DNA of 14,264 nucleotides from DHVE2 group archaeon (lineage in GTDB: Archaea; Thermoplasmatota; Thermoplasmata; Thermoplasmatales; Aciduliprofundaceae). Position 1 is the first letter of the stretch, and every line of letters begins with the position of its first letter. Of the stretch, positions 5,796 to 12,096 are shown piece by piece. The stretch covers positions 1 to 14,264 of the forward strand of contig JALWEL010000057.1 in NCBI GenBank assembly GCA_027014065.1. The letters are read 5' to 3'. The notes under the pieces were generated by a model that did not search any database, was not told the origin of the DNA, and saw only the letters and a list, made by a program, of their open reading frames with translations. The translations under genes and the position numbers were made by a program.

Positions 5796-6542
5796 TTATA
5801 TCAGTTCTCTCTTTTTGAAATAGTACATCATCACTAATCCCACCGCTAACATTAGGAGAAGGGAGTAGTAATATCCGTATTCCCAGTAAAGTTCCGGCAT
5901 GTTTCTGAAATTCATCCCGTATATGCCTGTTATCAGGGTCAGGGGCATCATTATAGTAGCAATGATTGTCAATATTTTCATCACCTCGTTCATCTTCACC
6001 GACAGCGCGTTCTGCATGAGTTGAATTGCCGTCGTGGTTCCCTCCACCAAATATTCGACCACGTCTATCATCTCGTTTATGTCCCTTAGGATTCTGTGGG
6101 CCATCATGCTCTCCTTCTCCTCATCAATTATTGTCTCCACGATGTTCCTTATTCGCAGGTAATCCCTGTGCATCCTCGTTAGGCTTTTTTTCACGCTGAG
6201 AATATCAGATAGAAGATTTTTAGAAGAGGTATGTATGGCTTCGTTCTGTAACTTGCTCACTTTCTCTTCTAATTTATCCAAAGTTCTGTACTCGTTCTGG
6301 AAAATGCTCCACACCACGTCCCCGAAGCTGTCCCTTCTGAGAAGCAGTGTTTTTATATTCTCCAAGATTTCCTTGCTCCCCTTAATTATAATTTTCTCTT
6401 CTTCTTTTCTCACCTCTATCCCCATGCTCTTAAACGCCCCGTCGTAAAAATGGAGTTTTGCAATTAGAATGAGATTGCCATTCTTATTTGAGAATTTTAT
6501 GATTTCCCCCACATTACCTTCGAGCATTTCGATGGACGACAT
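5796..6542 (-). CDS. corA: CorA-family divalent cation transporter, short form
   Basis: A 248-residue membrane protein with the CorA hallmark YGMNF (208-212) at the end of the first membrane helix (about 188-208), followed by MPEL in the periplasmic-side loop and a second helix (about 223-241), with a basic tail KKREL. CorA proteins form pentameric Mg2+ (also Co2+ or Ni2+) channels. A long charged helix of roughly residues 72-185 (FQNEYRTLDKLEEKVSKLQ onward) corresponds to the stalk. The N-terminal alpha/beta domain is only about 70 residues, around half the usual, so the protein is well below the common 310-350. The start seems real, because a TATA-like TTTAAATA lies 23-30 nt upstream. Ion choice cannot be told from sequence; Mg2+ is the default guess. 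Confidence 0.9.
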   Translation of the reverse strand: MSSIEMLEGNVGEIIKFSNKNGNLILIAKLHFYDGAFKSMGIEVRKEEEKIIIKGSKEILENIKTLLLRRDSFGDVVWSIFQNEYRTLDKLEEKVSKLQNEAIHTSSKNLLSDILSVKKSLTRMHRDYLRIRNIVETIIDEEKESMMAHRILRDINEMIDVVEYLVEGTTTAIQLMQNALSVKMNEVMKILTIIATIMMPLTLITGIYGMNFRNMPELYWEYGYYYSLLLMLAVGLVMMYYFKKRELI

Positions 6543-6564
6543 TAAAATAAAAAAGATTTTTAAG

Positions 6565-6572
6565 TATTTAAA
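6565..6572 (-). promoter_or_regulatory. TATA box for corA
   Basis: TTTAAATA on the minus strand lies 23-30 nt upstream of the ATG at 6542, within the 37-bp gap after guaA. It shows that corA has its own leaderless promoter and is not only read through from the TFB-guaA operon. Confidence 0.5.
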
Positions 6573-6579
6573 CTCACCG

Positions 6580-7143
6580 CTATTTCTTAACGAGGGCTAA
6601 AAAATTCTGGAACATCTTTTCCCCGTATTCCGTGTGCTCTACCTCGGGATGGAACTGCACTCCATATATTGGCTTTGAAGGGTGCTTCACCGCCTGGTGC
6701 TTGCAGTTCTTCGAATGTGCCAATGAAATCAGAATACCCGTATCCTTAATTTCATCGTTGTGGCTCTCCCACACTATTATTTTATCGGGAATTCCGTCGA
6801 AGAGCTCGTCTTGATCATCTATTATTACCTCCGTTTTCCCGTACTCCGGATATTTTGCAGGGCCGCATTTCCCTTGGAAGTGTTCCGCTATGAGCTGGGC
6901 TCCCACGCATATTCCAAATATTGGAATGTCCAGTTCGTCTAAGTAATTTTCCTGCAATCCCAGCTTGTCCTTCTCGTAAAATATGCTCGGCGCGCCTCCC
7001 GAAAGGACTATGGCGTCTACATCCTTAAAAGAAGAAAGGGGTGTATCGTTTGATACGATCTTTGTTTCTATTCCCAGATCTCTGAGAACACGCCATTCTC
7101 GGTGTGTCCACTGCCCTCCATTGTCTATGACGTAAACCTTCAT
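6580..7143 (-). CDS. guaA: GMP synthase, glutamine amidotransferase subunit A
   Basis: A 187-residue class I glutamine amidotransferase. It releases ammonia from glutamine for the amination of XMP to GMP by a separate ATP-pyrophosphatase subunit (GuaB-type/GuaAb). That partner is not in this window, which fits archaea that split GMP synthase into two chains. The catalytic triad is visible: C79 in FGICVGAQ, H165 and E167 in QFHPEVEHT. The oxyanion strand is VLSGGAPSI (46-54), and the N-terminus VYVIDNGGQWTHR is typical of GuaA rather than of other amidotransferases. The ATG follows the TFB stop by 4 nt, and the TFB stop TGA lies inside the GTGAT ribosome site, so the two genes form a translationally coupled operon. 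Confidence 0.94.
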   Translation of the reverse strand: MKVYVIDNGGQWTHREWRVLRDLGIETKIVSNDTPLSSFKDVDAIVLSGGAPSIFYEKDKLGLQENYLDELDIPIFGICVGAQLIAEHFQGKCGPAKYPEYGKTEVIIDDQDELFDGIPDKIIVWESHNDEIKDTGILISLAHSKNCKHQAVKHPSKPIYGVQFHPEVEHTEYGEKMFQNFLALVKK

Positions 7144-7147
7144 GGTA

Positions 7148-8077
7148 TCACTTTACTATCTCAACATTGAGGGCTGATGAAATTTCCTTGTAGCGATTCC
7201 TTATGGTGACCTCTGTGACTCCCGCCACGTCCGCTATTTCTTTCTGGGTCCTTGGTTGATCAAGCATGTTCGCCGCGATGTAAATGGCAGCTGCCGCCAC
7301 ACCCGTGGGACCCTTACCCGAGGTTATTCCTCTCTCTGTAGCCTGCCTAACAACTTCCTCCGCTTTTATGGCCACGTTCTTGTCAAGCTTCAACTTACTG
7401 CAGAACTGAGTTATGTAGGAATTTGCGGTTGTTGGTTTGAGATTTAAGTTGAGTTCTTTGGTGAGGTGCCTATACGCCCTTCCTATTTTCTTCTTGTTGA
7501 GCTCGCTTGCTTTAGCAACTTCATCAAGGGTTCGAGGCATTCCGATTTTCCTGCATGCCGCGTAAATACTCGCGGCCACTATGCTCTCGATGCTTCTCCC
7601 TCTTATGAGGTTCTTCTCCACCGCTTTGCGGTAGATTATAGCTGCTGTTTCACGAACATCCTTTGGGAGTCCCATTCTGCTGGACACGTTGTTCAACTCC
7701 TGCAAAGCCACAGAAAGATTTCTCTCCGCCGCATTGCTCACCCTGATTCTCTGATGCCACTTCCGCACGCGATATATCTGTGCCCTATTTTTATGAGGAA
7801 TTCTCTTTCCGTACGAGTCCTTGTTGCTCCACGATATTTCGGTTGCCAAACCCTTATCATGCGATAAAAAGGTCATTGGCGCACCAGTTCTCGCCCTGGA
7901 AGCTTCCTGTTCCTTGTCGAAGGCCCTCCACTCAGGCCCTTGGTCGATGAATGAATCCTCGATAACAGTGCCACAGTCCGCACAATAAAGCTCTCCCTTT
8001 TCATAATCCCATATCAAGTGAGTGGATCCACACTCCGGGCAGACCCTTGGTAAATCTTCCTTTGGTTTCTTAGCCAT
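7148..8077 (-). CDS. tfb: Transcription initiation factor B (TFB)
   Basis: A 309-residue archaeal TFIIB homologue that binds TBP-TATA-BRE DNA and recruits RNA polymerase. The N-terminal zinc ribbon has C13-x2-C16 and C32-x2-C35 (RVCPECGS, YCADCGT). The B-reader/linker follows with GPEWRAFD and ARTGAPMT. Two cyclin-fold repeats of about 90 residues fill the rest; the first includes YRKAVEKNLIRGRSIESI and YAACRK, the second ATERGITSGKGPTGVAAAA and ending TEVTIRNRYKEI. The frame stays open to an ATG at 8125, but that codon overlaps the TATA box and would lie upstream of the transcription start. The ATG at 8077 has GGGTGAT three bases before it and gives the standard TFB N-terminus MAKKPKEDLP. 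It is cotranscribed with guaA. Confidence 0.96.
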   Translation of the reverse strand: MAKKPKEDLPRVCPECGSTHLIWDYEKGELYCADCGTVIEDSFIDQGPEWRAFDKEQEASRARTGAPMTFLSHDKGLATEISWSNKDSYGKRIPHKNRAQIYRVRKWHQRIRVSNAAERNLSVALQELNNVSSRMGLPKDVRETAAIIYRKAVEKNLIRGRSIESIVAASIYAACRKIGMPRTLDEVAKASELNKKKIGRAYRHLTKELNLNLKPTTANSYITQFCSKLKLDKNVAIKAEEVVRQATERGITSGKGPTGVAAAAIYIAANMLDQPRTQKEIADVAGVTEVTIRNRYKEISSALNVEIVK

Positions 8078-8080
8078 AAT

Positions 8081-8134
8081 ATCACCCATAAATTCCCAGT
8101 GCAAACAATCCTTAGCGCTCATCATATTTAAAGC
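8081..8134 (-). promoter_or_regulatory. TFB promoter and Shine-Dalgarno site
   Basis: On the minus strand CTTTAAATAT (8134-8125) is the only good TATA box upstream and predicts transcription from about 8103. The leader of roughly 25 nt then contains GGGTGAT (8087-8081), complementary to the 3' end of archaeal 16S rRNA, three bases before ATG 8077. These two sites decide the start codon. Confidence 0.6.
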
Positions 8135-8200
8135 TTACCCATGGCCCCCTCTCGATTCTGTACGAAAAAATCTGAAAATTTGAAGATTACCGCAAAATGT

Positions 8201-8208
8201 TTTTATAC
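8201..8208 (+). promoter_or_regulatory. TATA box for the zinc-ribbon/DUF131 operon
   Basis: TTTTATAC lies 22-29 nt before the ATG at 8230, giving a leaderless first gene. With the TFB promoter it forms a divergent promoter region of about 150 bp; nothing else is evident in that gap. Confidence 0.55.
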
Positions 8209-8229
8209 CTTAAGTGAGATGTTTGAGTG

Positions 8230-9123
8230 ATGGATGAAGCCACGATGACCGTAATCATTCTTGGTCTGGCAACAGCAGCTATGGTGGTGGTGTATCTTAT
8301 GTTAGCGTTAATGAAAAAATCAAAGTTGAAAAAGCTTAGGGTGGATGTCGACCCCAGAGAAGATGCTTACAACCAGATACAGATACTAAAATCCATGACC
8401 CGCGTGATGAGGGAAAAAAATTACAATACTGTAGCGGTGGAGAATCTCATTGTGAAAGCGGAGGGTGCGTATAACCGCGAGAGCTATGGGGAGTGCATAG
8501 AAATAGTGAACAATGCAAAGAGAATTCTCGCAAGATTGAAGGAGGAAAAAATGATGGAAGATCAGGTGAGTCCGCGGGTTGCTAAGGAGATGGAGATAAT
8601 AAAGAAAATAGAAGAATCCTCTCCTGATAGCGGTGAGGTGCCCACTCCTCTTAGAGAGTTGGAGAAGGAGCTTCCAGAGAATTTTCTGCAGTCAAAATTT
8701 GAGATTCGGGTGGTTGAGAAAAAAATAGAAGACCACGAGGAGGGGGAGGTTAAGGAAGCCGCCATTCTCTATCTTTCTCGGGCCAAAGATGCGTTCAACA
8801 ACAAGGACTACACGGAAGCTCTTCGCCTCGCTGTGAAGGGAAACAGGATTTTAGAGACTGGAGAAATTCCCGAAGAGAGAAAAGAAATTGAAGAGAAACC
8901 TCAACTATTCCCAAAGAAAGAGGTTGTGCCCATCGTAGAGGAGGAAAAGGAAGAGAAAGAAGAATTGCACTGCCCCAACTGCGGCGCGGTTGTGAGACCC
9001 GAGGATAAATTCTGCTGGAACTGCGGTGCCAAGCTCGTGTACCATTACAAATGCCCCAACTGCGGCGCGGAAGTTAGCAGCGAGGACAAATTCTGCAGAA
9101 ACTGCGGGTACAAGCTGAAGTGA
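8230..9123 (+). CDS. Membrane-anchored helical protein with C-terminal double zinc ribbon
   Basis: A 297-residue protein I cannot name. In order it has one N-terminal membrane helix (about residues 6-28) followed by a basic KKSKLKKLR stop, so the rest is probably cytosolic. A charged helical region contains two similar TPR-like helical hairpins at about 64-100 (VKAEGAYNRESYGECIEIV) and 171-207 (SRAKDAFNNKDYTEALRLA). An acidic linker at about 210-245 is rich in E, K and P. Two zinc ribbons follow, with C248/C251/C262/C265 and C275/C278/C289/C292. The ribbons are 27 codons apart and share an exact 19-bp DNA segment, so they arose by tandem duplication. A GTG at 8227 could add one residue, but the TATA spacing favours ATG 8230. 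It is cotranscribed with the DUF131 gene 4 nt downstream. A scaffold or adaptor role at the membrane is a guess. Confidence 0.88.
   Translation: MDEATMTVIILGLATAAMVVVYLMLALMKKSKLKKLRVDVDPREDAYNQIQILKSMTRVMREKNYNTVAVENLIVKAEGAYNRESYGECIEIVNNAKRILARLKEEKMMEDQVSPRVAKEMEIIKKIEESSPDSGEVPTPLRELEKELPENFLQSKFEIRVVEKKIEDHEEGEVKEAAILYLSRAKDAFNNKDYTEALRLAVKGNRILETGEIPEERKEIEEKPQLFPKKEVVPIVEEEKEEKEELHCPNCGAVVRPEDKFCWNCGAKLVYHYKCPNCGAEVSSEDKFCRNCGYKLK
8971..9120 (+). repeat. Tandem duplication encoding two zinc ribbons
   Basis: Two diverged copies start at 8971 and 9052, a period of 81 bp or 27 codons. Each encodes CPNCGA, a nine-residue loop with EDKFC, then xNCG. The first 19 bases, TGCCCCAACTGCGGCGCGG, are identical, while other codons differ synonymously. 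This suggests in-gene duplication of one ribbon. Confidence 0.75.
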
Positions 9124-9127
9124 GATT

Positions 9128-9544
9128 ATGAACAAGATAACCCTTCTATCCCTTGTTTTGATAATCTCTGGATTTGCAATGTTTTTCCTATCTGCAATTA
9201 GTGGGAACGGTGGAATGGCTCTTTTCATCATATTTCCTGTTTTTTATTCAACCGGCTGGCTCGGGGCCCTCGGATTTCTACTTATTTTTTTCGGATTTGT
9301 TCTTCTGTTCATCGCTCCTTTTTTCGCGCCTTCCAATTATGCAATGCCCGTGGAGACCGAAAGATACGTAGTTAATAAAGAAGCCACCGAAAAAAAGGTT
9401 GAGAAGCACTATGGAGGAGTGATTTTGATAGGGCCAATCCCCATTGTTTTCGGCTCGGATAAAAATTACGCTTTGTTGTCCACTTTAGGTGCAATACTCA
9501 TGCTTATAGCTATTGCATTCGTGTTTTTCCTGATTTACGGATAG
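9128..9544 (+). CDS. DUF131-family membrane protein
   Basis: A 138-residue integral membrane protein. Hydrophobic helices lie at about residues 5-25, 30-43, 47-68 and 115-137, with a polar segment at about 70-95 (PVETERYVVNKEATEKKVEKHY). The segment GGVILIGPIPIVFGSDKNYA (95-114) is the signature I associate with the archaeal DUF131/TIGR00304 family, whose function is unknown. Its ATG lies 4 nt after the TGA of the zinc-ribbon gene, and that TGA is part of the ribosome-site-like GTGAGATT, so the two proteins are probably made together and may interact in the membrane. The TAG stop lies 10 nt inside the end of the convergent coiled-coil gene. Confidence 0.85.
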   Translation: MNKITLLSLVLIISGFAMFFLSAISGNGGMALFIIFPVFYSTGWLGALGFLLIFFGFVLLFIAPFFAPSNYAMPVETERYVVNKEATEKKVEKHYGGVILIGPIPIVFGSDKNYALLSTLGAILMLIAIAFVFFLIYG

Positions 9545-10383
9545 CTAATTTTCTTCTTTTTCTTCAGAGCTTCTATGAACTTGTCCACATCTTCATCTTT
9601 TATCTCAGTTATCTCTTTGCCCCTTTCCTCCAATTCCTCAAGGATTTTTCTCTCTTCCTCCTTGCTCTTTTTTCTCTCCCCTTTTATTTCAATTATTTTC
9701 TGCAGCATCTCATTCGCTTTTTCGTTGTAGGAATCAGCCTTCTCCAGCAGTTTTTTTATCTCTTTGTTTTTTTCTTCAATTTTTTCCTTTAGAAACATAA
9801 TCTCTTTGCTTAATTCTACGACCCTCTCGTGATGCTTCTGGGATTCCTCGTAGAGCTCTTTTACCTTTTCCCCCTCTTTCTTTTCCTCTTTCTTCAATTT
9901 TTCAATTTGGCCCTCGAGGTTATCCACCTCGCCCAGAAGTTTTCTCTTGTTGGCGACTTCTTTTTTCAGCTCCTCCCTCTGAACGCGCAGCTTTCTAAGT
10001 TTGTCAATCAACTTGTTCTCATCTTCCACACTATGAGGTTTTACCTGAATTTCCTTTTCGATTCTCTTTATCTCGTTTTCCACATCTTCTAACTGCTTCT
10101 CCACACCCCTATTCGTTCCTTTACGCATGTCACGGGAATAAGAAATTAAAGCTCTGATTTTCTCCCTTATTTTTTCTCTCTCCTCTTTGTGCTTTTTCAT
10201 CTCCGAAACCAAAGCGTTTCTCTTTTCTTTTTCTGTTCTCATTTCTTCAAAAATTTTTTCTCTCTTTTCTCTAAGCATGTCCCTTTCTTCCATCAACTCT
10301 CTGGCCTGTGCTCGAAGCTCGTTGCGCTTCTCCTTATAGAAATTAAACTTCTCTTCGGCGCTTCTCAGTTCGGATTTTTTCAT
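9535..10383 (-). CDS. Long coiled-coil protein, COG1340-like, cotranscribed with ftsZ
   Basis: A 282-residue protein, nearly all charged heptad-like helix (K, E, R, L) with almost no proline or glycine except near 127-150 and at the C-terminus. It has no cysteine, no membrane segment and no catalytic motif. The central break carries KPHSVEDENKLIDKLRKLR, which resembles the loop that joins the two helical arms in archaeal coiled-coil proteins of the COG1340 group. Some members are labelled phosphoserine phosphatase in databases, without basis visible here. The ATG sits 10 nt after the ftsZ stop with GTGAT three bases before it (10391-10387), so both proteins come from one mRNA. A structural or cytoskeletal role with FtsZ is suggested by this position only. 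The 3' end overlaps the DUF131 gene by 10 nt. Confidence 0.85.
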   Translation of the reverse strand: MKKSELRSAEEKFNFYKEKRNELRAQARELMEERDMLREKREKIFEEMRTEKEKRNALVSEMKKHKEEREKIREKIRALISYSRDMRKGTNRGVEKQLEDVENEIKRIEKEIQVKPHSVEDENKLIDKLRKLRVQREELKKEVANKRKLLGEVDNLEGQIEKLKKEEKKEGEKVKELYEESQKHHERVVELSKEIMFLKEKIEEKNKEIKKLLEKADSYNEKANEMLQKIIEIKGERKKSKEEERKILEELEERGKEITEIKDEDVDKFIEALKKKKKISYP

Positions 10384-10393
10384 CGTATCACTT

Positions 10394-11515
10394 TCAGTCG
10401 ATTATGTCTATCTCCGCATCTAAGGTTTCTCCGGCCATCTGCTTCGTTGCCTTTATTGAACCTCCCTTCTCTATGAAGTACGGAGATTTCACACCCGAGA
10501 GAACCACGAGAACCTGTACCATGTTGTCCATTTCGGGATCCACGCTGGCGCCCCAGATGATTTTTGCAGTTTTGTTTATCTTCTTCTGCACGAGGTCCAC
10601 GGCCATCTGCGCTTCCTGCACGCTCATGTGTGAATCGCCCACTATTCTGACCAAGGCCCCGGAGGCATCGCTTATGTCCGCATCTATAAGCGGGGAATTG
10701 ATTGCTTCTTCAACCGCCTCCTTCACTCTATCGTGCGTGCTATCGCTCTCACCAATTCCAACCATGGCCACTCCACCAGCGCCTAAAACGGTTCTGAGAT
10801 CAGCGTAATCCACATTCACGAGGCCCGGCTTGGTGAGAATTTCCGTTATGCCCTTAATGGTTATCATGAGAACGGTATCCGCAACTTTGAACGCTTCGTT
10901 GAGCGGCAAGCGGGGAACTAACTCAAGAAGTTTGTCGTTCGGAATTACTATGGTGGTATCGGAGTACCTCCTCAATCTCTCCAAGCCCCAGATTGCGTTT
11001 TCCATCCTTATTTTCCCCTCAGCTTTGAATGGGAGCGTCACGACCGATAGAACCAAAGCGCCCATCTCTTTCGCCAATCTTGCCACGTACTGGGCGCTTC
11101 CAGTACCTGTTCCTCCGCCCATGCCGGCGGTGACAAATACCATGTCCGCACCCTGAAGAATCTCGCGAAGTTTATCTTCACTCTCCCTCGCTGCGTCCTC
11201 GCCCACCAGCGGGTCGGAGCCGGCGCCGAGACCTCTCGTTCTCCTCTTTCCCAGAAGAACTTTCCTATTCGCCCTAATCTGCAGGAGATGCTGCGCATCC
11301 GTATTAGCGGCTATAAGCTCCACATCCCCGTGTATTCCCTCTTCCATAATCCTGTTAATCGTGTTGCTTCCTCCACCGCCGCAGCCAACTATCTTTATCT
11401 TCACTCTCAACTTCTCAACGAGTTCCATAAGCTCCGCATCATCCGGAGAGCCGATCTGCTGCGCGGGTCTCTGTTCTTCACCTTCACCTTTTATTGCACC
11501 AATCAAGGACTTCAT
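10394..11515 (-). CDS. ftsZ: Cell division protein FtsZ
   Basis: A 373-residue tubulin-family GTPase that polymerises into the division ring. The GTP-binding domain shows the T1 loop VGCGGGGSN (43-51), the tubulin signature GGGTGTGSA (133-141) and the T7 loop NVDYADL (234-240), with D236 and D239 available to activate GTP hydrolysis in the neighbouring subunit. A non-conserved N-terminal extension of about 37 residues (EGEEQRPAQQ and following) precedes the core. The C-terminus is short and ends ETLDAEIDIID, a possible acidic docking tail for partners. I cannot tell archaeal FtsZ1 from FtsZ2 with certainty. A TATA box (11570-11561) gives a leader of about 25 nt with GAGG and GGGAT before the ATG. 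It is the first gene of an operon with the coiled-coil protein. Confidence 0.96.
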   Translation of the reverse strand: MKSLIGAIKGEGEEQRPAQQIGSPDDAELMELVEKLRVKIKIVGCGGGGSNTINRIMEEGIHGDVELIAANTDAQHLLQIRANRKVLLGKRRTRGLGAGSDPLVGEDAARESEDKLREILQGADMVFVTAGMGGGTGTGSAQYVARLAKEMGALVLSVVTLPFKAEGKIRMENAIWGLERLRRYSDTTIVIPNDKLLELVPRLPLNEAFKVADTVLMITIKGITEILTKPGLVNVDYADLRTVLGAGGVAMVGIGESDSTHDRVKEAVEEAINSPLIDADISDASGALVRIVGDSHMSVQEAQMAVDLVQKKINKTAKIIWGASVDPEMDNMVQVLVVLSGVKSPYFIEKGGSIKATKQMAGETLDAEIDIID

Positions 11516-11522
11516 AATATCC

Positions 11523-11570
11523 CATCCTCTTATATTTATCTGGGAAAGGAAAAGAGTTCCATATATAAAA
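11523..11570 (-). promoter_or_regulatory. ftsZ promoter and leader
   Basis: On the minus strand TTTTATATAT (11570-11561) is a strong TATA box predicting transcription near 11540. The leader then contains GAGG (11529-11526), 10 nt before the ATG at 11515. A second TATA-like GATAAATATA (11540-11531) overlaps the predicted start and is too close to the ATG to drive a normal leaderless mRNA. Confidence 0.5.
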
Positions 11571-11607
11571 GGATTTCTCGCTTCTCTTCTATGTTTTTTT
11601 AGAAAAC

Positions 11608-11642
11608 TTTAAATAACATAATCACCATTACATTTTGGTGAT
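11608..11642 (+). promoter_or_regulatory. Promoter and dyad of the pilin-like gene
   Basis: TTTAAATA (11608-11615) is the TATA box and predicts transcription near 11637. A perfect inverted repeat, ATCACC at 11621-11626 and GGTGAT at 11637-11642 with a 10-nt spacer, lies between the TATA box and the start codon. The right arm is also the Shine-Dalgarno sequence, three bases before ATG 11646. The dyad may be a regulator-binding site, or it may be chance because GGTGAT is needed for translation anyway. Confidence 0.45.
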
Positions 11643-11645
11643 ATG

Positions 11646-12092
11646 ATGAGAGAGGAAGGCGCAGTTGTTGGTCTTCCACTGTATATATTGATTACAGTGG
11701 TAGTGGCGGCAGTGGCTTTGGCAGCGATACTGAGCTTTATGGTGACCTCGGGGCCATCCATAAATAGCTGGGTTATAAAAATTAATGGACAGCAAACGAA
11801 AGTTATCAAAGCACAAACACAGCAGGATGGTACTGCAAAGTGGACTGGCGATGTGAACATAACGGTCTATGATCAGAACGGGCATCCTTTGCCTAACGTG
11901 AAAGTGGTCTTAGACGGTTGCGGCGTGGTGGAAGCAGGTCAGACTGATTCACAGGGGAATGTGTCTATTCACCTAACAGGAGTTACTCTGCCCAGCGGTG
12001 TCCAAGAGGACGAGATTCAGGTGAAGATGCAGTACCCCGGCTTGATTGGTCAGCAGACAAAGACAGATACCATAACAGTTATAAGGGCATAA
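11646..12092 (+). CDS. Type IV pilin-like secreted protein with Ig-like domain
   Basis: A 148-residue protein. The N-terminus MREEGAVVGLPLY leads directly into a hydrophobic stretch to about residue 32 (YILITVVVAAVALAAILSF). This resembles archaellin and archaeal pilin precursors cut after glycine by a prepilin peptidase (probably between G5 and A6), although the usual K/R before the glycine is E here. The exported part is polar. Its segment at about 69-110 (VNITVYDQNGHPLPNVKVVL, later TDSQGNVSIHL) has the look of a CarboxypepD_reg or Ig-like beta-sandwich common in archaeal surface proteins. It has a single cysteine, C92. An ATG three bases upstream (11643) would add one residue, but GGTGAT is better placed for 11646. 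It is alone between ftsZ and mobB; whether it builds a pilus or is just membrane-anchored is open. Confidence 0.75.
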   Translation: MREEGAVVGLPLYILITVVVAAVALAAILSFMVTSGPSINSWVIKINGQQTKVIKAQTQQDGTAKWTGDVNITVYDQNGHPLPNVKVVLDGCGVVEAGQTDSQGNVSIHLTGVTLPSGVQEDEIQVKMQYPGLIGQQTKTDTITVIRA

Positions 12093-12096
12093 CCCC

